A stretch of DNA of 64,000 nt from Agrobacterium tumefaciens (GTDB lineage Bacteria > Pseudomonadota > Alphaproteobacteria > Rhizobiales > Rhizobiaceae). Positions 42,846 through 53,789 of the stretch are shown piece after piece (positions within the stretch are counted from its first letter, which is position 1; every line of letters starts with the position of its first letter). A program made the translations under genes and the position numbers. The stretch spans positions 868,001-932,000 of the forward strand of contig NZ_SUPW01000001.1 in assembly GCF_013337285.1 (NCBI RefSeq), in the 5' to 3' direction. The notes beneath the pieces are model-generated. The model saw only the letters and a program-made list of their open reading frames with translations, was not told where the DNA came from and ran no database searches.

Positions 42846-45800
42846 TCAGACAGCTTCGCGCAACTGTTCGGCGGTCTGCAAATCGACCGATACCAGTTGC
42901 GACACGCCCTGTTCGGCCATGGTGACGCCGAAGAGGCGGTTCATGCGCGCCATGGTGATGGGATTGTGGGTGATGATGACGAAACGCGTCTCCGTCGAGG
43001 CCACCATCTCGTCCATCAGGTTGCAGTAGCGCTCGACATTGTGGTCGTCGAGCGGCGCGTCCACCTCGTCAAGCACGCAGATCGGTGCTGGATTGGTGAG
43101 GAAGACCGCGAAAATCAGCGCCATGGCCGTCAAAGCCTGCTCGCCGCCCGAAAGCAGCGTCATGGTCTGCGGTTTCTTGCCCGGAGGACGGGCGAGGATT
43201 TCCAGCCCCGCCTCCAGCGGATCGTCGGATTCGATCAGCTGCAATTCCGCCGTGCCGCCGCCGAAAAGATGGGTGAACAGCCGCTGGAACTGCGAATTGA
43301 CCACATCGAAGGCGGCAATCAGTCGTTCGCGGCCTTCGCGGTTGAGGCTCTGGATGCCGGCGCGGAGTTTCCGCACGGCGTCGATGATGTCGTCGCGTTC
43401 CTTGATCAGCGCCGCAAGCTTGGCGGAAAGCTCGGCCTGCTCCTCCTCGGCGCGCAGATTGACCGCGCCAAGCCTCTCGCGCTCGATCTTCAAGCGGTCG
43501 AGATCGCGCTCGACATCGCGGATATCGGGCTTCGGCTGGTCAGGGCCAAGGCCGGTCAGGCGCAGCGCCATATGCGGCTCGGTATTCAGCGTCTCACGGA
43601 TGCGATGTTCGGTTTCCTGCCGTTTTTCGCGGGCCGACACCAGTCGCTCTTCGGCACGGCCGCGCTTTTCGCGGGCTTCGGCCAGTTCGGAAAGCGCCGT
43701 CGTGGCGGTGCGGTCGGCGACGCGTTGCAGGTTTTCCGCCTCGGCCAGCCGGTCGGCGGCTTCCCGGCGGGCGTCTTCGGTTTTCTGAAGCTCGTTGAGG
43801 AGATTGCGGCGTTTCTCGTCGAATTCCTCCGGCGCTATGTCCAGCTCGGCGATTTCCTCACGCGCCTCTTCCTCGCGTTCGCGCAGGGTGGCTATATGAT
43901 CGGCTGCACTGGCCGCGCGCGAGCCCCAAGTGGCGCGCTCCTGCGCAATCGCCTGCAGCCGGCGCTGGCGGCTTTCGGCCTCGCGGCTCACACCTTCATG
44001 ACGGGCGCGAGCTTCCGCCAAAAGACCGCGATCGGTAGCGACTTCAAGCTGGCTTTCACGCAGCTTCAGGTCGAGGACGGAGAGATCGGGAGCGTCCTCG
44101 ATTTCGATGCGGGCATTTTCTTCCTGAACGGCGATCTCGTCGATCTGCGCGCCGATCTGGTTCAGCGCCTCGGAAACGATATCCCGGCGGCGCAGCAGAT
44201 CGCCCGAGGCCCGTTCGGCTGATGTCAGCGCCTCGCGCGCTTCGGCAAGCTGGCGTGTCGCCAAGCGGTTTCTGTCGCGCACCTCCGAAAGCCGCATTTC
44301 GGCGCTTCGGATGTCTTCGGTTTTGATGGTTAGCTGTTCTTCAGCCTCTTCGAGGCCATAACGAGCTTCGTCGAGTTCGGTCTCGATTTCCGCAAGGCGA
44401 TTTTTCTGCGCCAGACGCAGGGCGGCGGCTCCCGGCGCATCGGCGCTGGCGATATGGCCATCCCAGCGAAACAGCGCGCCCTCGCGCGTCACCAGCCGCT
44501 GGCCGGGTTTCAGCTGTGGCATCAGGCGCAGAGCCTCCGCGGTGTCGGCAACGACGCCGATCTGGACGAGCGAGCGCCGCAGCGCATTCGGCGCCTGCGC
44601 GTAGTCCAGAAGTGGTTTCACACCCGGCGGCAGGGCAGGATCGCCCGCCCCATCGCCATTGCCGGCCCAATAGGCGGCAGCGGCGGGGTCGAGCGAGCTT
44701 TCGAGATCGTCACCAAGGGCCGCCCCCAGCGCCGCTTCAAACCCGCGCTCCACCGTCATCTCCTCAGCCACCGGTGTGAAGCTGCCATTGGCGGCGGCGC
44801 TGGAGGCGAGGATTTTGGTGATGGTGCGCGCTTCGGTTTCCAGCGCGTTCAGCCGGTTTCTCGCCGTCTCCAGCGGTCCGCGCGCCAGTGCTTCGGCGGA
44901 ACGCGCCGCAGCGACGGCGGCTTCCGCCTCCTCCGCCACGATCAGCGCATCCTCAACCGCGATCTCGGCTGCCTCGACCGCTTCGCGGCGTTCCGAAGGA
45001 TCGGGAAGGCCGGCGAGTTTTTCATCGATGGCGTCGATCTCGGACGATGCTTCCTGCGACTGGCGTTCCAGCCGCAGCTTGCGATCAGAAAGATCGCGGA
45101 TCGTCTTTTCCAATTGCTGACGGGAGGCGGCAGCCTGCGCGCGCTCGGCGGTGATGGCGGTGAAAACGGCTTCGCTCTCGGTGAGTTTGACGGCCGCAGC
45201 CTCGAAGGCCTCCCGCAGTTCTTCACCGTGACGGCCCTGATCCGACAGGATTTCGAGAAGGTCGGCCTCTTCTTCATCGAGCCGGGCAAGGATCTGGGCA
45301 TTATCCGAGACAAGCCGTTCCTCGCGAACGATATCCTCGCCAAGCTGCGACAGACGACGGGCCAGCTCGTCGCGGCGGCGCAGCAGGCGGTTTGCCTCGT
45401 CATCCAGTTGGGTGCGGGCGATTTGCAGGCGTTGCAGGGCGGCGGCGACGCGGGCCTCGTTCTCACGCAGCTCCGGCAGCTTCAGGCTGGCGATGCCCTG
45501 CTGTTTTGCCGCTTCCATCTGCGCTTGCACCTTTTCGGCGACGATGTTGGTGGCCTGATTGAGCGCGTTTTCCCCTTCGCCTTCCGCCTCCTTCGCCTCC
45601 ACCCAGCGAATGTGCAGAAGCGTCGCTTCGCGGGAACGGATATCCGCCGACAGCATCTTGAAACGGTTCGCCTGCCGCGCCTGGCGTTTCAGGCTTTCAA
45701 TCTGGCTTTCCAGCTGCGAGGTTACGTCCTCCAGCCGCTCGAGATTGGTCTCGGCGGCGCGCAGGCGAAGCTCCGCCTCGTGGCGGCGGGAATGCAGGCC

Positions 45801-46313
45801 GGAAATGCCGGCGGCCTCTTCCAGCAACTGGCGGCGGGCCTGCGGCTTGGCGTTGATGAGTTCGCCGATGCGCCCCTGCCCCACCATCGAGGGCGAGCGC
45901 GCGCCGGTGGAGGCATCCGCAAACAGCAGCTGCACATCCTTGGCGCGGGCTTCCTTGCCGTTGATGCGGTAGACCGAGCCGTTTTCGCGCTCGATGCGGC
46001 GCGTGACCTGAATTTCATCGGCATCGTTGAAGGCGGCTGGGGCGGTGCGGTCGGAATTGTCGAGGTAGAGACCAACTTCGGCGGTGTTGCGGGCCGGGCG
46101 ATTGCCGGAACCGGAGAAGATGACGTCATCCATGCCGGATGCGCGCATGTTCTTGTAGGAATTTTCGCCCATCACCCAGCGCAGCGCTTCGACCAGATTG
46201 GACTTGCCGCAGCCGTTAGGGCCGACGACGCCGGTCAAGCCCGGCTCAATGATGAATTCCGATGGTTCGACGAAGGATTTAAAACCGACGACGCGCAGCT
46301 TGTTGAACTTCAT
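42846..46313 (-). CDS. smc: Chromosome segregation protein SMC
   Basis: A 1155-residue SMC ATPase. Walker [18 protein letters not shown] near the N-terminus, about 330 residues of coiled coil on each side of a central hinge (about 500-640), then ABC signature [18 protein letters not shown] and Walker [16 protein letters not shown] at the C-terminus. It compacts and separates origins with ScpAB, which are not here. Start ATG 46313 is standard for the family ([17 protein letters not shown]). Lies 84 bases after dsbA, with a terminator between them. Confidence 0.97.
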   Translation of the reverse strand: MKFNKLRVVGFKSFVEPSEFIIEPGLTGVVGPNGCGKSNLVEALRWVMGENSYKNMRASGMDDVIFSGSGNRPARNTAEVGLYLDNSDRTAPAAFNDADEIQVTRRIERENGSVYRINGKEARAKDVQLLFADASTGARSPSMVGQGRIGELINAKPQARRQLLEEAAGISGLHSRRHEAELRLRAAETNLERLEDVTSQLESQIESLKRQARQANRFKMLSADIRSREATLLHIRWVEAKEAEGEGENALNQATNIVAEKVQAQMEAAKQQGIASLKLPELRENEARVAAALQRLQIARTQLDDEANRLLRRRDELARRLSQLGEDIVREERLVSDNAQILARLDEEEADLLEILSDQGRHGEELREAFEAAAVKLTESEAVFTAITAERAQAAASRQQLEKTIRDLSDRKLRLERQSQEASSEIDAIDEKLAGLPDPSERREAVEAAEIAVEDALIVAEEAEAAVAAARSAEALARGPLETARNRLNALETEARTITKILASSAAANGSFTPVAEEMTVERGFEAALGAALGDDLESSLDPAAAAYWAGNGDGAGDPALPPGVKPLLDYAQAPNALRRSLVQIGVVADTAEALRLMPQLKPGQRLVTREGALFRWDGHIASADAPGAAALRLAQKNRLAEIETELDEARYGLEEAEEQLTIKTEDIRSAEMRLSEVRDRNRLATRQLAEAREALTSAERASGDLLRRRDIVSEALNQIGAQIDEIAVQEENARIEIEDAPDLSVLDLKLRESQLEVATDRGLLAEARARHEGVSREAESRQRRLQAIAQERATWGSRAASAADHIATLREREEEAREEIAELDIAPEEFDEKRRNLLNELQKTEDARREAADRLAEAENLQRVADRTATTALSELAEAREKRGRAEERLVSAREKRQETEHRIRETLNTEPHMALRLTGLGPDQPKPDIRDVERDLDRLKIERERLGAVNLRAEEEQAELSAKLAALIKERDDIIDAVRKLRAGIQSLNREGRERLIAAFDVVNSQFQRLFTHLFGGGTAELQLIESDDPLEAGLEILARPPGKKPQTMTLLSGGEQALTAMALIFAVFLTNPAPICVLDEVDAPLDDHNVERYCNLMDEMVASTETRFVIITHNPITMARMNRLFGVTMAEQGVSQLVSVDLQTAEQLREAV

Positions 46314-46342
46314 GCCGCCATGCTCCGCCTAAACACACGGCA

Positions 46343-46378
46343 ATAAAAAACGGGCGAGCGGAGATATCCGCCGCCCGT
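46343..46378 (-). terminator. Terminator of the dsbA gene
   Basis: Minus strand: 12-bp stem with one bulged base (46378-46367 with 46362-46350), loop of 4, then TTTTTTATTG. Confidence 0.88.
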
Positions 46379-46397
46379 CTCTTTCGGGGTTCGGCGA

Positions 46398-47078
46398 TCA
46401 GAGCAGCTTGTCGATGACAGCCGACATGGTTTCAACCGACATGTCTCCTGCGTATTTCTTGCCGTTGATGATGAAAGTCGGCGTGGAGTTGATGCCGAAT
46501 TCCGTCGCACCGCGTTGCATGGTTGCGTTCACATCATCCAGAAGTTTCTGGTTCGTCAAGCAGGCCTCGAAAGACTCCTGTGAGAAACCGGCCATTTTAG
46601 ACAATTGCAGCAGAGCGCCGCGGGCATCCTGCGCCGTGGCCCAGCCCTGCTGCTGCTTGAACAGCATGGAAACGAACGGGAAATACTGACCTTCCGGTGC
46701 GCAACGCGCCAGCATGAAGGCGGCAGCGGCACGCGGATCGAACGGGAATTCGCGCAGCACGAAATAGACCTTGCCGGTATCGATGTATTTCTTCTTGATC
46801 TCGTCAAAGGTCTTGTTGTGGAAATTGGCGCAATGCGGGCAGGTCATCGACATATATTCGACGATCTTGACGGGCGCGTTGGCATCACCGAGCGCTGCTT
46901 CCGGCAGCGGGCCGGGCTTCATCACCGCAGCCATATCCACATCACCGGTGGACTGGGGCAATTCCTGCGCTTCGGCGATGCCGGGCGCAAAGGCAAACGG
47001 CAGGGCTGCGGCAACGGCGGCAAGGGCAACACCGCCAAGCAGGCTGCGACGGGAAATGGTCAGTTCGGGAAAATGCAT
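46398..47078 (-). CDS. DsbA-family thiol:disulfide protein
   Basis: A 226-residue periplasmic thioredoxin-fold protein with a CPHC active site (YMSMTCPHCANFH) and cis-proline (INSTPTFIINGK). The N-terminus MHFPELTISRRSLLGGVALAAVAAAL is a signal with a twin-arginine pair, cleaved near AEAQ. Forms or isomerises disulfides. Members of this subgroup are common beside mutY and smc in rhizobia. Start ATG 47078. Confidence 0.9.
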   Translation of the reverse strand: MHFPELTISRRSLLGGVALAAVAAALPFAFAPGIAEAQELPQSTGDVDMAAVMKPGPLPEAALGDANAPVKIVEYMSMTCPHCANFHNKTFDEIKKKYIDTGKVYFVLREFPFDPRAAAAFMLARCAPEGQYFPFVSMLFKQQQGWATAQDARGALLQLSKMAGFSQESFEACLTNQKLLDDVNATMQRGATEFGINSTPTFIINGKKYAGDMSVETMSAVIDKLL

Positions 47079-47208
47079 GAAAGCACCTGTTGGTAATAGA
47101 CTCTATTGTCTGTTGATTCCGATATAGCGACGGCCTGTTCATCACAAGCGGGGTTTTGAACTCTTCCTGTCAAAGAATTGTGACCAGTCAAGGACGGCAC
47201 CTCTTTCA

Positions 47209-47736
47209 TCAAATTGTCTTGCGCCCCGGCTTCCTCTGCAAAACCGCCGTGCCAAGTCTTTCCACCGCCTTGCGCAGCGCCTCGCTCTCGATGCCTTGCA
47301 TCATGTCATCGAGACGTTTTGCCGCATCACCGCGCAGCGGCGGCGGTTTTCTTTTGCGGGCAATGGTTTGGGAAACCGGCTTCTGCACGATCCTGATCTG
47401 GCGCACCGCCGGAAAACCAAAAAAGCCATTGATCCGGGCGATGAGTTCGCCCTGCGCATGGGTGAGGAACAAGGCGCGTGCACCTTCGCAGGCAATCGTC
47501 AGCACACCCGGCTGATAGCCACCGCGATCCGGCCCCTCGTCGCGGCGCGGCCAGGTGATTTTTTCCGGGCGGGTGCAATCGGCAAAGTCATCGCCGGCGA
47601 TCTCGTCCCATGAGCCAAGCAGCGCCGTATTGATGCCGGCGCGTTTCGACAGCACCGGATCCATGATGCCATTGGCGACTTCGGCGATCTGTACCACGCC
47701 CTTCTTGTATCCGACGCCCTTCTGGGGATAACGCAT
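47209..47736 (-). CDS. DciA-family (DUF721) protein, putative replicative helicase loader
   Basis: A 175-residue protein with the DUF721 core (SWDEIAGDDFADCTRPEKITWP; GVLTIACEGARALFLTHAQGELIARINGFFG). DciA loads the replicative helicase DnaB in bacteria lacking DnaC. The C-terminal basic tail after residue 125 is probably disordered. Divergent from mutY with 97 bases between. Family assignment is good; function is by homology. Confidence 0.85.
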   Translation of the reverse strand: MRYPQKGVGYKKGVVQIAEVANGIMDPVLSKRAGINTALLGSWDEIAGDDFADCTRPEKITWPRRDEGPDRGGYQPGVLTIACEGARALFLTHAQGELIARINGFFGFPAVRQIRIVQKPVSQTIARKRKPPPLRGDAAKRLDDMMQGIESEALRKAVERLGTAVLQRKPGRKTI

Positions 47737-47833
47737 GTTTCACTCGCGATTTTTGACCGCACCATCGGGGTGTTCTTGATCGGCCGGTCCTGATGTCCCA
47801 ACTATAGGCCGAATCCAACGGAAACGGCAAACC

Positions 47834-48937
47834 ATGCTCCAGAAAACCGACCCGCCGTCTCACGCGCAGATGCTGCTGGCATGGTACGACCGCCACCATC
47901 GCGAGTTGCCGTGGCGCACCTCCCCGGCCATGGCTGCCAAGGGAAACCGCGCCGATCCCTATCATGTCTGGTTGTCCGAAGTCATGCTGCAGCAGACGAC
48001 GGTGCAGGCGGTTAAACCCTATTTCCTGAAGTTTCTCGCCGCATGGCCAACCGTCAGCGATCTGGCGGCGGCGCCGGTCGAGGATGTGATGGCCGCATGG
48101 GCGGGGCTTGGGTATTATGCTCGTGCCCGCAACCTTAAAAAATGCGCGGAAGCCGTGGCGAAAGAGCATGGCGGCGTCTTGCCGGATACCGAAGAGGGCC
48201 TGAAAAAGCTGCCCGGCATCGGCGATTACACCTCCGCCGCCGTGGCGGCAATCGCGTTTAACCGGCAGGCGGCTGTCATGGACGGCAATGTCGAGCGCGT
48301 CATCTCCCGCCTGTTTGCCATCGATGCCCCCCTGCCCGGCTCCAAACCCGCCATGAAGGCAAAGGTGGCCGCGCTCACCCCTGCCGACCGGCCCGGCGAT
48401 TTTGCCCAGGCGATGATGGATCTCGGCGCGACGATCTGCACGCCGAAGCGGCCGGCCTGCGCGCTCTGTCCGTTCAACGGCCAGTGTCTGGCGCTTGCCG
48501 ATGACGAGCCGGAGCGTTTTCCGGTCAAGCCTGCGAAAAAGGCAAAGCCGGTGCGGCTTGGCGCCGCCTTCGTGGCGGTGAATACCAGCGGCGAAATCCT
48601 GCTGCGGCGGCGCATCGACAGCGGGCTTCTCGGCGGCATGACCGAGGTGCCGACAACGGCATGGACCGCCCGCGTGGATGGCGGCACGGAGACGAACCAC
48701 GCGCCCTTTGCCGCCGGCTGGCAGGCGGCGGGCGTCATCGTGCATGTCTTCACCCATTTCGAGCTGCGGCTCACCGTCTATCGCGTGCAGGTGCCGGATA
48801 GCCTCAAAACAGGGCTGGATGACGGATGGTGGGAGCCGGTTACAAATCTTGACGCGCAGGCGCTGCCAACGGTGATGAAAAAAGTCATTGCGCAGGCTAT
48901 TCCATCCGCATTCGATGAACGCAGGAAATTTCGATGA
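47834..48937 (+). CDS. mutY: A/G-specific adenine DNA glycosylase
   Basis: A 367-residue base-excision enzyme removing A opposite 8-oxoG. LPWR and WLSEVMLQQTTV (catalytic Glu), helix-hairpin-helix LPGIGDYTSAAVAAIA, catalytic Asp in VMDGNVERVISR, and the [4Fe-4S] cysteines in ICTPKRPACALCPFNGQC; a C-terminal NUDIX-like domain (about 230-350) recognises 8-oxoG. Stop overlaps the next gene (ATGA at 48934). Confidence 0.95.
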   Translation: MLQKTDPPSHAQMLLAWYDRHHRELPWRTSPAMAAKGNRADPYHVWLSEVMLQQTTVQAVKPYFLKFLAAWPTVSDLAAAPVEDVMAAWAGLGYYARARNLKKCAEAVAKEHGGVLPDTEEGLKKLPGIGDYTSAAVAAIAFNRQAAVMDGNVERVISRLFAIDAPLPGSKPAMKAKVAALTPADRPGDFAQAMMDLGATICTPKRPACALCPFNGQCLALADDEPERFPVKPAKKAKPVRLGAAFVAVNTSGEILLRRRIDSGLLGGMTEVPTTAWTARVDGGTETNHAPFAAGWQAAGVIVHVFTHFELRLTVYRVQVPDSLKTGLDDGWWEPVTNLDAQALPTVMKKVIAQAIPSAFDERRKFR

Positions 48938-49545
48938 CCAAGATTGAGCATATCGTATTCGACATCGGCAAAGTGCTGATCCACTACGATCCGCATCTCC
49001 CCTACAGCCGTCTCATTCCCGATGCCGACGAGCGCCAATGGTTCTTCGACAATGTCTGCACCCATGACTGGAACCTCGAACAGGATCGCGGTCGCCGCTG
49101 GGAGGATGCCGAAGCGCTGTTGCTGGAGCAGTTTCCCGAACGGGAAGAACATATTCGCGCCTTCCGCAAATTCTGGCACGAGATGGTCTCGCATTCCTAT
49201 GATGACAGCGTCGCGATCATGGTTGGCCTGATCGACAGTGGCCACGATGTGACGATGCTCACCAATTTCGCCTCCGACACGTTTCGTGAGGCGCAAAAGA
49301 TGTTTCCCTTCCTCACTCTGCCGCGCGGCGTGACGGTTTCGGGCGATGTGAAGCTGCTGAAACCTGACGTGGCGATCTACGATCTGCACGCCAAGGAATT
49401 CGGCCTCAATCCCGCTGCCAGCATCTTCATCGACGACACTCTGGCGAATGTGGAAGGCGCAAAACAAGCCGGCTGGCAAGCGCTGCATTTCACCGGCGCG
49501 GAAAAGCTGCGGCAGGACCTGCGGGCCTATGGGGTAGATGCCTGA
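48934..49545 (+). CDS. HAD-superfamily phosphatase (YihX-like)
   Basis: A 203-residue class IA HAD hydrolase. Motif I is FDIGKVLI, with Gly in place of the second Asp as in YihX-like proteins, followed by helical cap, LTNFAS (motif II), and KPDVAIY and FIDDTLANVEGA (motifs III and IV). YihX dephosphorylates alpha-glucose-1-phosphate; substrate here is unknown. Translationally coupled to mutY. Confidence 0.85.
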   Translation: MTKIEHIVFDIGKVLIHYDPHLPYSRLIPDADERQWFFDNVCTHDWNLEQDRGRRWEDAEALLLEQFPEREEHIRAFRKFWHEMVSHSYDDSVAIMVGLIDSGHDVTMLTNFASDTFREAQKMFPFLTLPRGVTVSGDVKLLKPDVAIYDLHAKEFGLNPAASIFIDDTLANVEGAKQAGWQALHFTGAEKLRQDLRAYGVDA

Positions 49546-49555
49546 ATATGACAAA

Positions 49556-49582
49556 ACGGGCAGCTCCTATGGAGTTGCCCGT
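49556..49582 (-). terminator. Terminator of degP (also able to stop mutY transcript)
   Basis: 12-bp stem ACGGGCAGCTCC/GGAGTTGCCCGT with loop TAT between convergent genes. The minus side ends in GTTTTG; the plus side has only TTCC. Confidence 0.8.
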
Positions 49583-49611
49583 TCCTTGAGATTTTACCGG
49601 AAAACCGGCGT

Positions 49612-51126
49612 TCAGCCCTGTGCGAAGGGCACGGCGACGTAGGTTTGCGAATCGCCGCGCTGGATGAGCAGCAGAACGGATTTGCGACCGGCCTTGCCGG
49701 CCTGCGCAATGGCCGCCTTGGCATCACCCGCCGATTTCACCGCGGTCTGATTGACTGAAACGATCACATCTCCCGCCTGCAAACCGGCCTCGGCGGCGGG
49801 TTTGGAGGGTGTCACGCTTTCGACGATCGTACCCTTCTCATCCTGCGGGAGATTGAGGGCTTCACGGATCGCCGGGGTGATATCGGCCAGTCCGATACCG
49901 ATCATCGGCAGGGCTTGCGATGAGGCGTCGCCCTTTTGCTGGCCATTGTCAGGGGATGCCTGTGCGCTCTGGCCATCATTGCCACCCACGGTGAGAAGCA
50001 AGTCTTTCGTCTCGCCCTGGCGCCAGACTGTAACGTGTTCCTTCTGGCCCGGCGACAGATCGGCGACCATGCGCGACAGGTCGCGCGGGGACTTGATCGC
50101 CTGGCCGCCGAGCGCGGTAATCACGTCGCCGGTCTTGATGCCGGCGCGGCCTGCGGGCGTGCTCGCTTCCACCTTGGCGACCAGCGCACCTTCCGGCGTG
50201 GCAAGGCCGATGGCGTTGGCCACGTCAGGCGTCACCGGCTGTATCTGGACGCCAATGAAGCCGTGGTGGATCGACCCATCCTTCATCAGGCGGACGACGA
50301 CATTCTGCGCCTGATCGGAAGGAATGGCGAAACCGACACCGACGCTGCCGCCATTCGGTGAATAGATCGCCGTGTTGATGCCGACGACCTTGCCTTCGAC
50401 ATCGACCAGCGGACCGCCGGAATTGCCGTGATTGATCGGCGCGTCGATCTGGATAAAATCGTCATAGGGTCCGCTGTGTAGATCGCGACCACGGGCCGAG
50501 ACGATGCCGGCCGTGACCGTGGTGCCGATGCCGAACGGATTGCCGATCGCCAATATCTGATCGCCGGCCTTCAGCCTGTCGGAATCCCCCCAGGAAATCA
50601 CCGCCAGCGGCTTGGAAGCGGTGATCTTGAGGACCGCCAGATCGGATTTCGGATCGGCGCCGACAAGCGTGGCGGGAAGTTCCGTGCCATCATCCAACGT
50701 CACCTTGATGGAGGTGGCATTGTCGATGACGTGATTGTTGGTGACGATATAGCCGTCCGGCGAGATGATGAAGCCGGAACCCAGCGCTTCCGCGATCTGG
50801 GGTTGACGCTGCTGCGGCTGCTGTTGCGGCAGGGGAATGCCCTGCTCGCCGAAGAACTGCCGAAACTGCTGGTCAAACGGCGTGGTGTCATCGGTCGCCT
50901 GTTCCTGCGTTTTCATTTCGGTGGTGACGGTCACCACCGCCGGCTTGTCGGCGGTAACGATCCCGGCGAAGGAACCGCCCGAAGTCACCGGACCGGGAAC
51001 GGCCGATAATCCGGCCTGGGCAAAAGCGGGGGTGTTATGCAGAAAGATGGGCATTGCCAGCGGTGCGGCGACAAAGGCTGCGCCAAGCAAAGCTGCAATG
51101 CGATATCTTCGTAGAATGCCGGACAT
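49612..51126 (-). CDS. degP: Periplasmic Do-family serine protease (DegP/HtrA)
   Basis: A 504-residue protease/chaperone: signal peptide (cleaved after AFA), trypsin-like domain with His in TNNHVID, Asp in DPKSDLAVL and Ser in NHGNSGGPLVDVEG, then two PDZ domains (about 285-375 and 405-500). A Gln-rich LA-loop (QQQPQQRQPQ) is present. Degrades misfolded envelope proteins. AAGGAG 8 bases upstream of ATG 51126. Confidence 0.93.
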   Translation of the reverse strand: MSGILRRYRIAALLGAAFVAAPLAMPIFLHNTPAFAQAGLSAVPGPVTSGGSFAGIVTADKPAVVTVTTEMKTQEQATDDTTPFDQQFRQFFGEQGIPLPQQQPQQRQPQIAEALGSGFIISPDGYIVTNNHVIDNATSIKVTLDDGTELPATLVGADPKSDLAVLKITASKPLAVISWGDSDRLKAGDQILAIGNPFGIGTTVTAGIVSARGRDLHSGPYDDFIQIDAPINHGNSGGPLVDVEGKVVGINTAIYSPNGGSVGVGFAIPSDQAQNVVVRLMKDGSIHHGFIGVQIQPVTPDVANAIGLATPEGALVAKVEASTPAGRAGIKTGDVITALGGQAIKSPRDLSRMVADLSPGQKEHVTVWRQGETKDLLLTVGGNDGQSAQASPDNGQQKGDASSQALPMIGIGLADITPAIREALNLPQDEKGTIVESVTPSKPAAEAGLQAGDVIVSVNQTAVKSAGDAKAAIAQAGKAGRKSVLLLIQRGDSQTYVAVPFAQG

Positions 51127-51374
51127 GACGTTTCTCCTTTCAAGGACATGCTCAAGGCCTCAGCCATCGGGGAGCAGGCTTGCCCGCACCCCATGCATCC
51201 GGCCGGGCACATGGTTTTTTGAGTTTTCGATCGTTTCTTTCGAAATCCGCGCAACCCCGAACGGGGTGATATTCCTGAAGGCCGGAGGGCGGGTCGTAAC
51301 GTTGTCACCGCTCTCCGGCACTATTCGTGGCAGCCTGGTCTGTCCTCATGCTGCCGAGGACAGAATAGCCCCGG

Positions 51375-51851
51375 TCAGCTCATTCGAACGATATTCCGGT
51401 CAAGTTGCCGGACTTCGCCCTGAAGCGTGGCAAACGCCTTCATGGGAATATAGCCACGATGCATGTCGGCGGTTTTCAATGCCTGGGTGCGGATTGCGGA
51501 AGCTTCGTTTTCGAGCCTGTTGAATGCGCTTGCGGTCAACTTGCCCTGCTGGCGTTCGAAGTCGATCCTGTGGTCAGCGACGCGAAGCTCATGGAGAACG
51601 CGAACCAGATGCGGCCTCTGTCCGTAAGCGGCGGGGCCGGTATAGCCGGTATACATGTCGTTCATGAACAGGTCGTCATCGTTATGGCGGAAGAAATGTC
51701 TCCCACCCCGATCGAAATCGTGGGACCGCTCGCTATGCATTCCGCCGGAACCGGAATGCTCGCCATGCGAATGTCCGGCCGCGAAAGCACCGCCGGTGGC
51801 GGCCGCCAGAATGAAGGATGCAATTGTGACTGTTTTGAAAAGCGAGCGCAT
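51375..51851 (-). CDS. Secreted His-rich protein of unknown function
   Basis: A 158-residue protein: signal peptide MRSLFKTVTIASFILAAATGGAFA, then a His/Ser/Gly-rich stretch (HSHGEHSGSGGMHSERSHDF) that may bind metal, and a helical C-terminal half (RVLHELRVADHRIDFERQQGKLTASAFNRLENEASAIRTQ). AAGGAGG 7 bases upstream. Transcribed toward degP but 248 bases apart. Periplasmic; role unknown. Confidence 0.78.
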   Translation of the reverse strand: MRSLFKTVTIASFILAAATGGAFAAGHSHGEHSGSGGMHSERSHDFDRGGRHFFRHNDDDLFMNDMYTGYTGPAAYGQRPHLVRVLHELRVADHRIDFERQQGKLTASAFNRLENEASAIRTQALKTADMHRGYIPMKAFATLQGEVRQLDRNIVRMS

Positions 51852-52080
51852 GGCACGCCTCCTTATTCATCGCAGGTCTGCGCCTTGCGAATCCGGCTGT
51901 CTCGCATCGTCGCGTCGCGATCGTTTCCGGTCACCGGCGATACTCAGCCTGGGAGAATATGTACTCCCCGCCGTGTGTAGCGTCACGTTAATCTTCCGTA
52001 ACGCGCAGGACATCTAATGTTAAGGCAAGGGAACTCGTCTTGGCCGGGCGAGCCGCTATGGAGCGGCGCAGGAACGCCTG

Positions 52081-52138
52081 CGGAGACCGCATAAAGAAAA
52101 TTGGCGCAGGCGGAAATGGCGGTCTCCGGCCTGCGCCA
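52081..52138 (-). ncRNA. Structured element with two interleaved stems; possible small RNA end
   Basis: Two perfect 10-base inverted repeats interlock: 52081-52090 with 52119-52128, and 52102-52111 with 52129-52138. They cannot both form except as a pseudoknot. On the minus strand the second stem is followed by ATTTTCTTT, a terminator shape. With the upstream GCCGCT/AGCGGC hairpin near 52050 the region 51852-52409 holds strong RNA structure but no protein gene. Confidence 0.45.
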
Positions 52139-52277
52139 GTCCTGCCGCAAGCGGCATGGGACAGCAATGTTTTCGTGATCTGTCCGAACCGGATTTTCAC
52201 AACCACTGCTTTGATCAAGACAGTATGGGCCGTCTCTTGCGCGAAACTTGTCTGGCTAAAATAATATATTCGAAAAT

Positions 52278-52311
52278 ACCAAAGCCCGACACCGAGGTGC
52301 CGGGCTTTGGT
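52278..52311 (-). terminator. Terminator of ccrM
   Basis: 11-bp stem ACCAAAGCCCG/CGGGCTTTGGT extended by CACC/GGTG with one mismatch; minus-strand tail ATTTTCG. Located 99 bases after the ccrM stop. Confidence 0.75.
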
Positions 52312-52409
52312 CGTTCTCCATCCGGGACTGAAGGTACTAAACCGGACGGAGACGTATTCTGACAAGGGCGGGCGGTGGATCGTCCGTCTCCAGCCTCCAA
52401 GGCTTTTGA

Positions 52410-53591
<1,182 letters not shown>

Positions 53592-53789
53592 TTATGGTTA
53601 CCGAAGATGGTTATCAAAGCCTGAACAAGTCACGGAAAACGCAAAATAAATAGCTTTTGACGCTGACAGGTGGGATTTGCGGCGGCGGGCGGGGAACCCG
53701 AAGCGGCACGAAAACGTTGTGCACAACGGGTTAGTCTGTCGCGCTGTTCTGCGCTTCAGGAAGAAGGCAATCGCAAGGGGTGATCCGCA

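Noticed and set aside
44454-46346. 630-codon open frame antisense to smc
   Set aside because: Arises from the GC-skewed third positions of smc; no recognisable domain.
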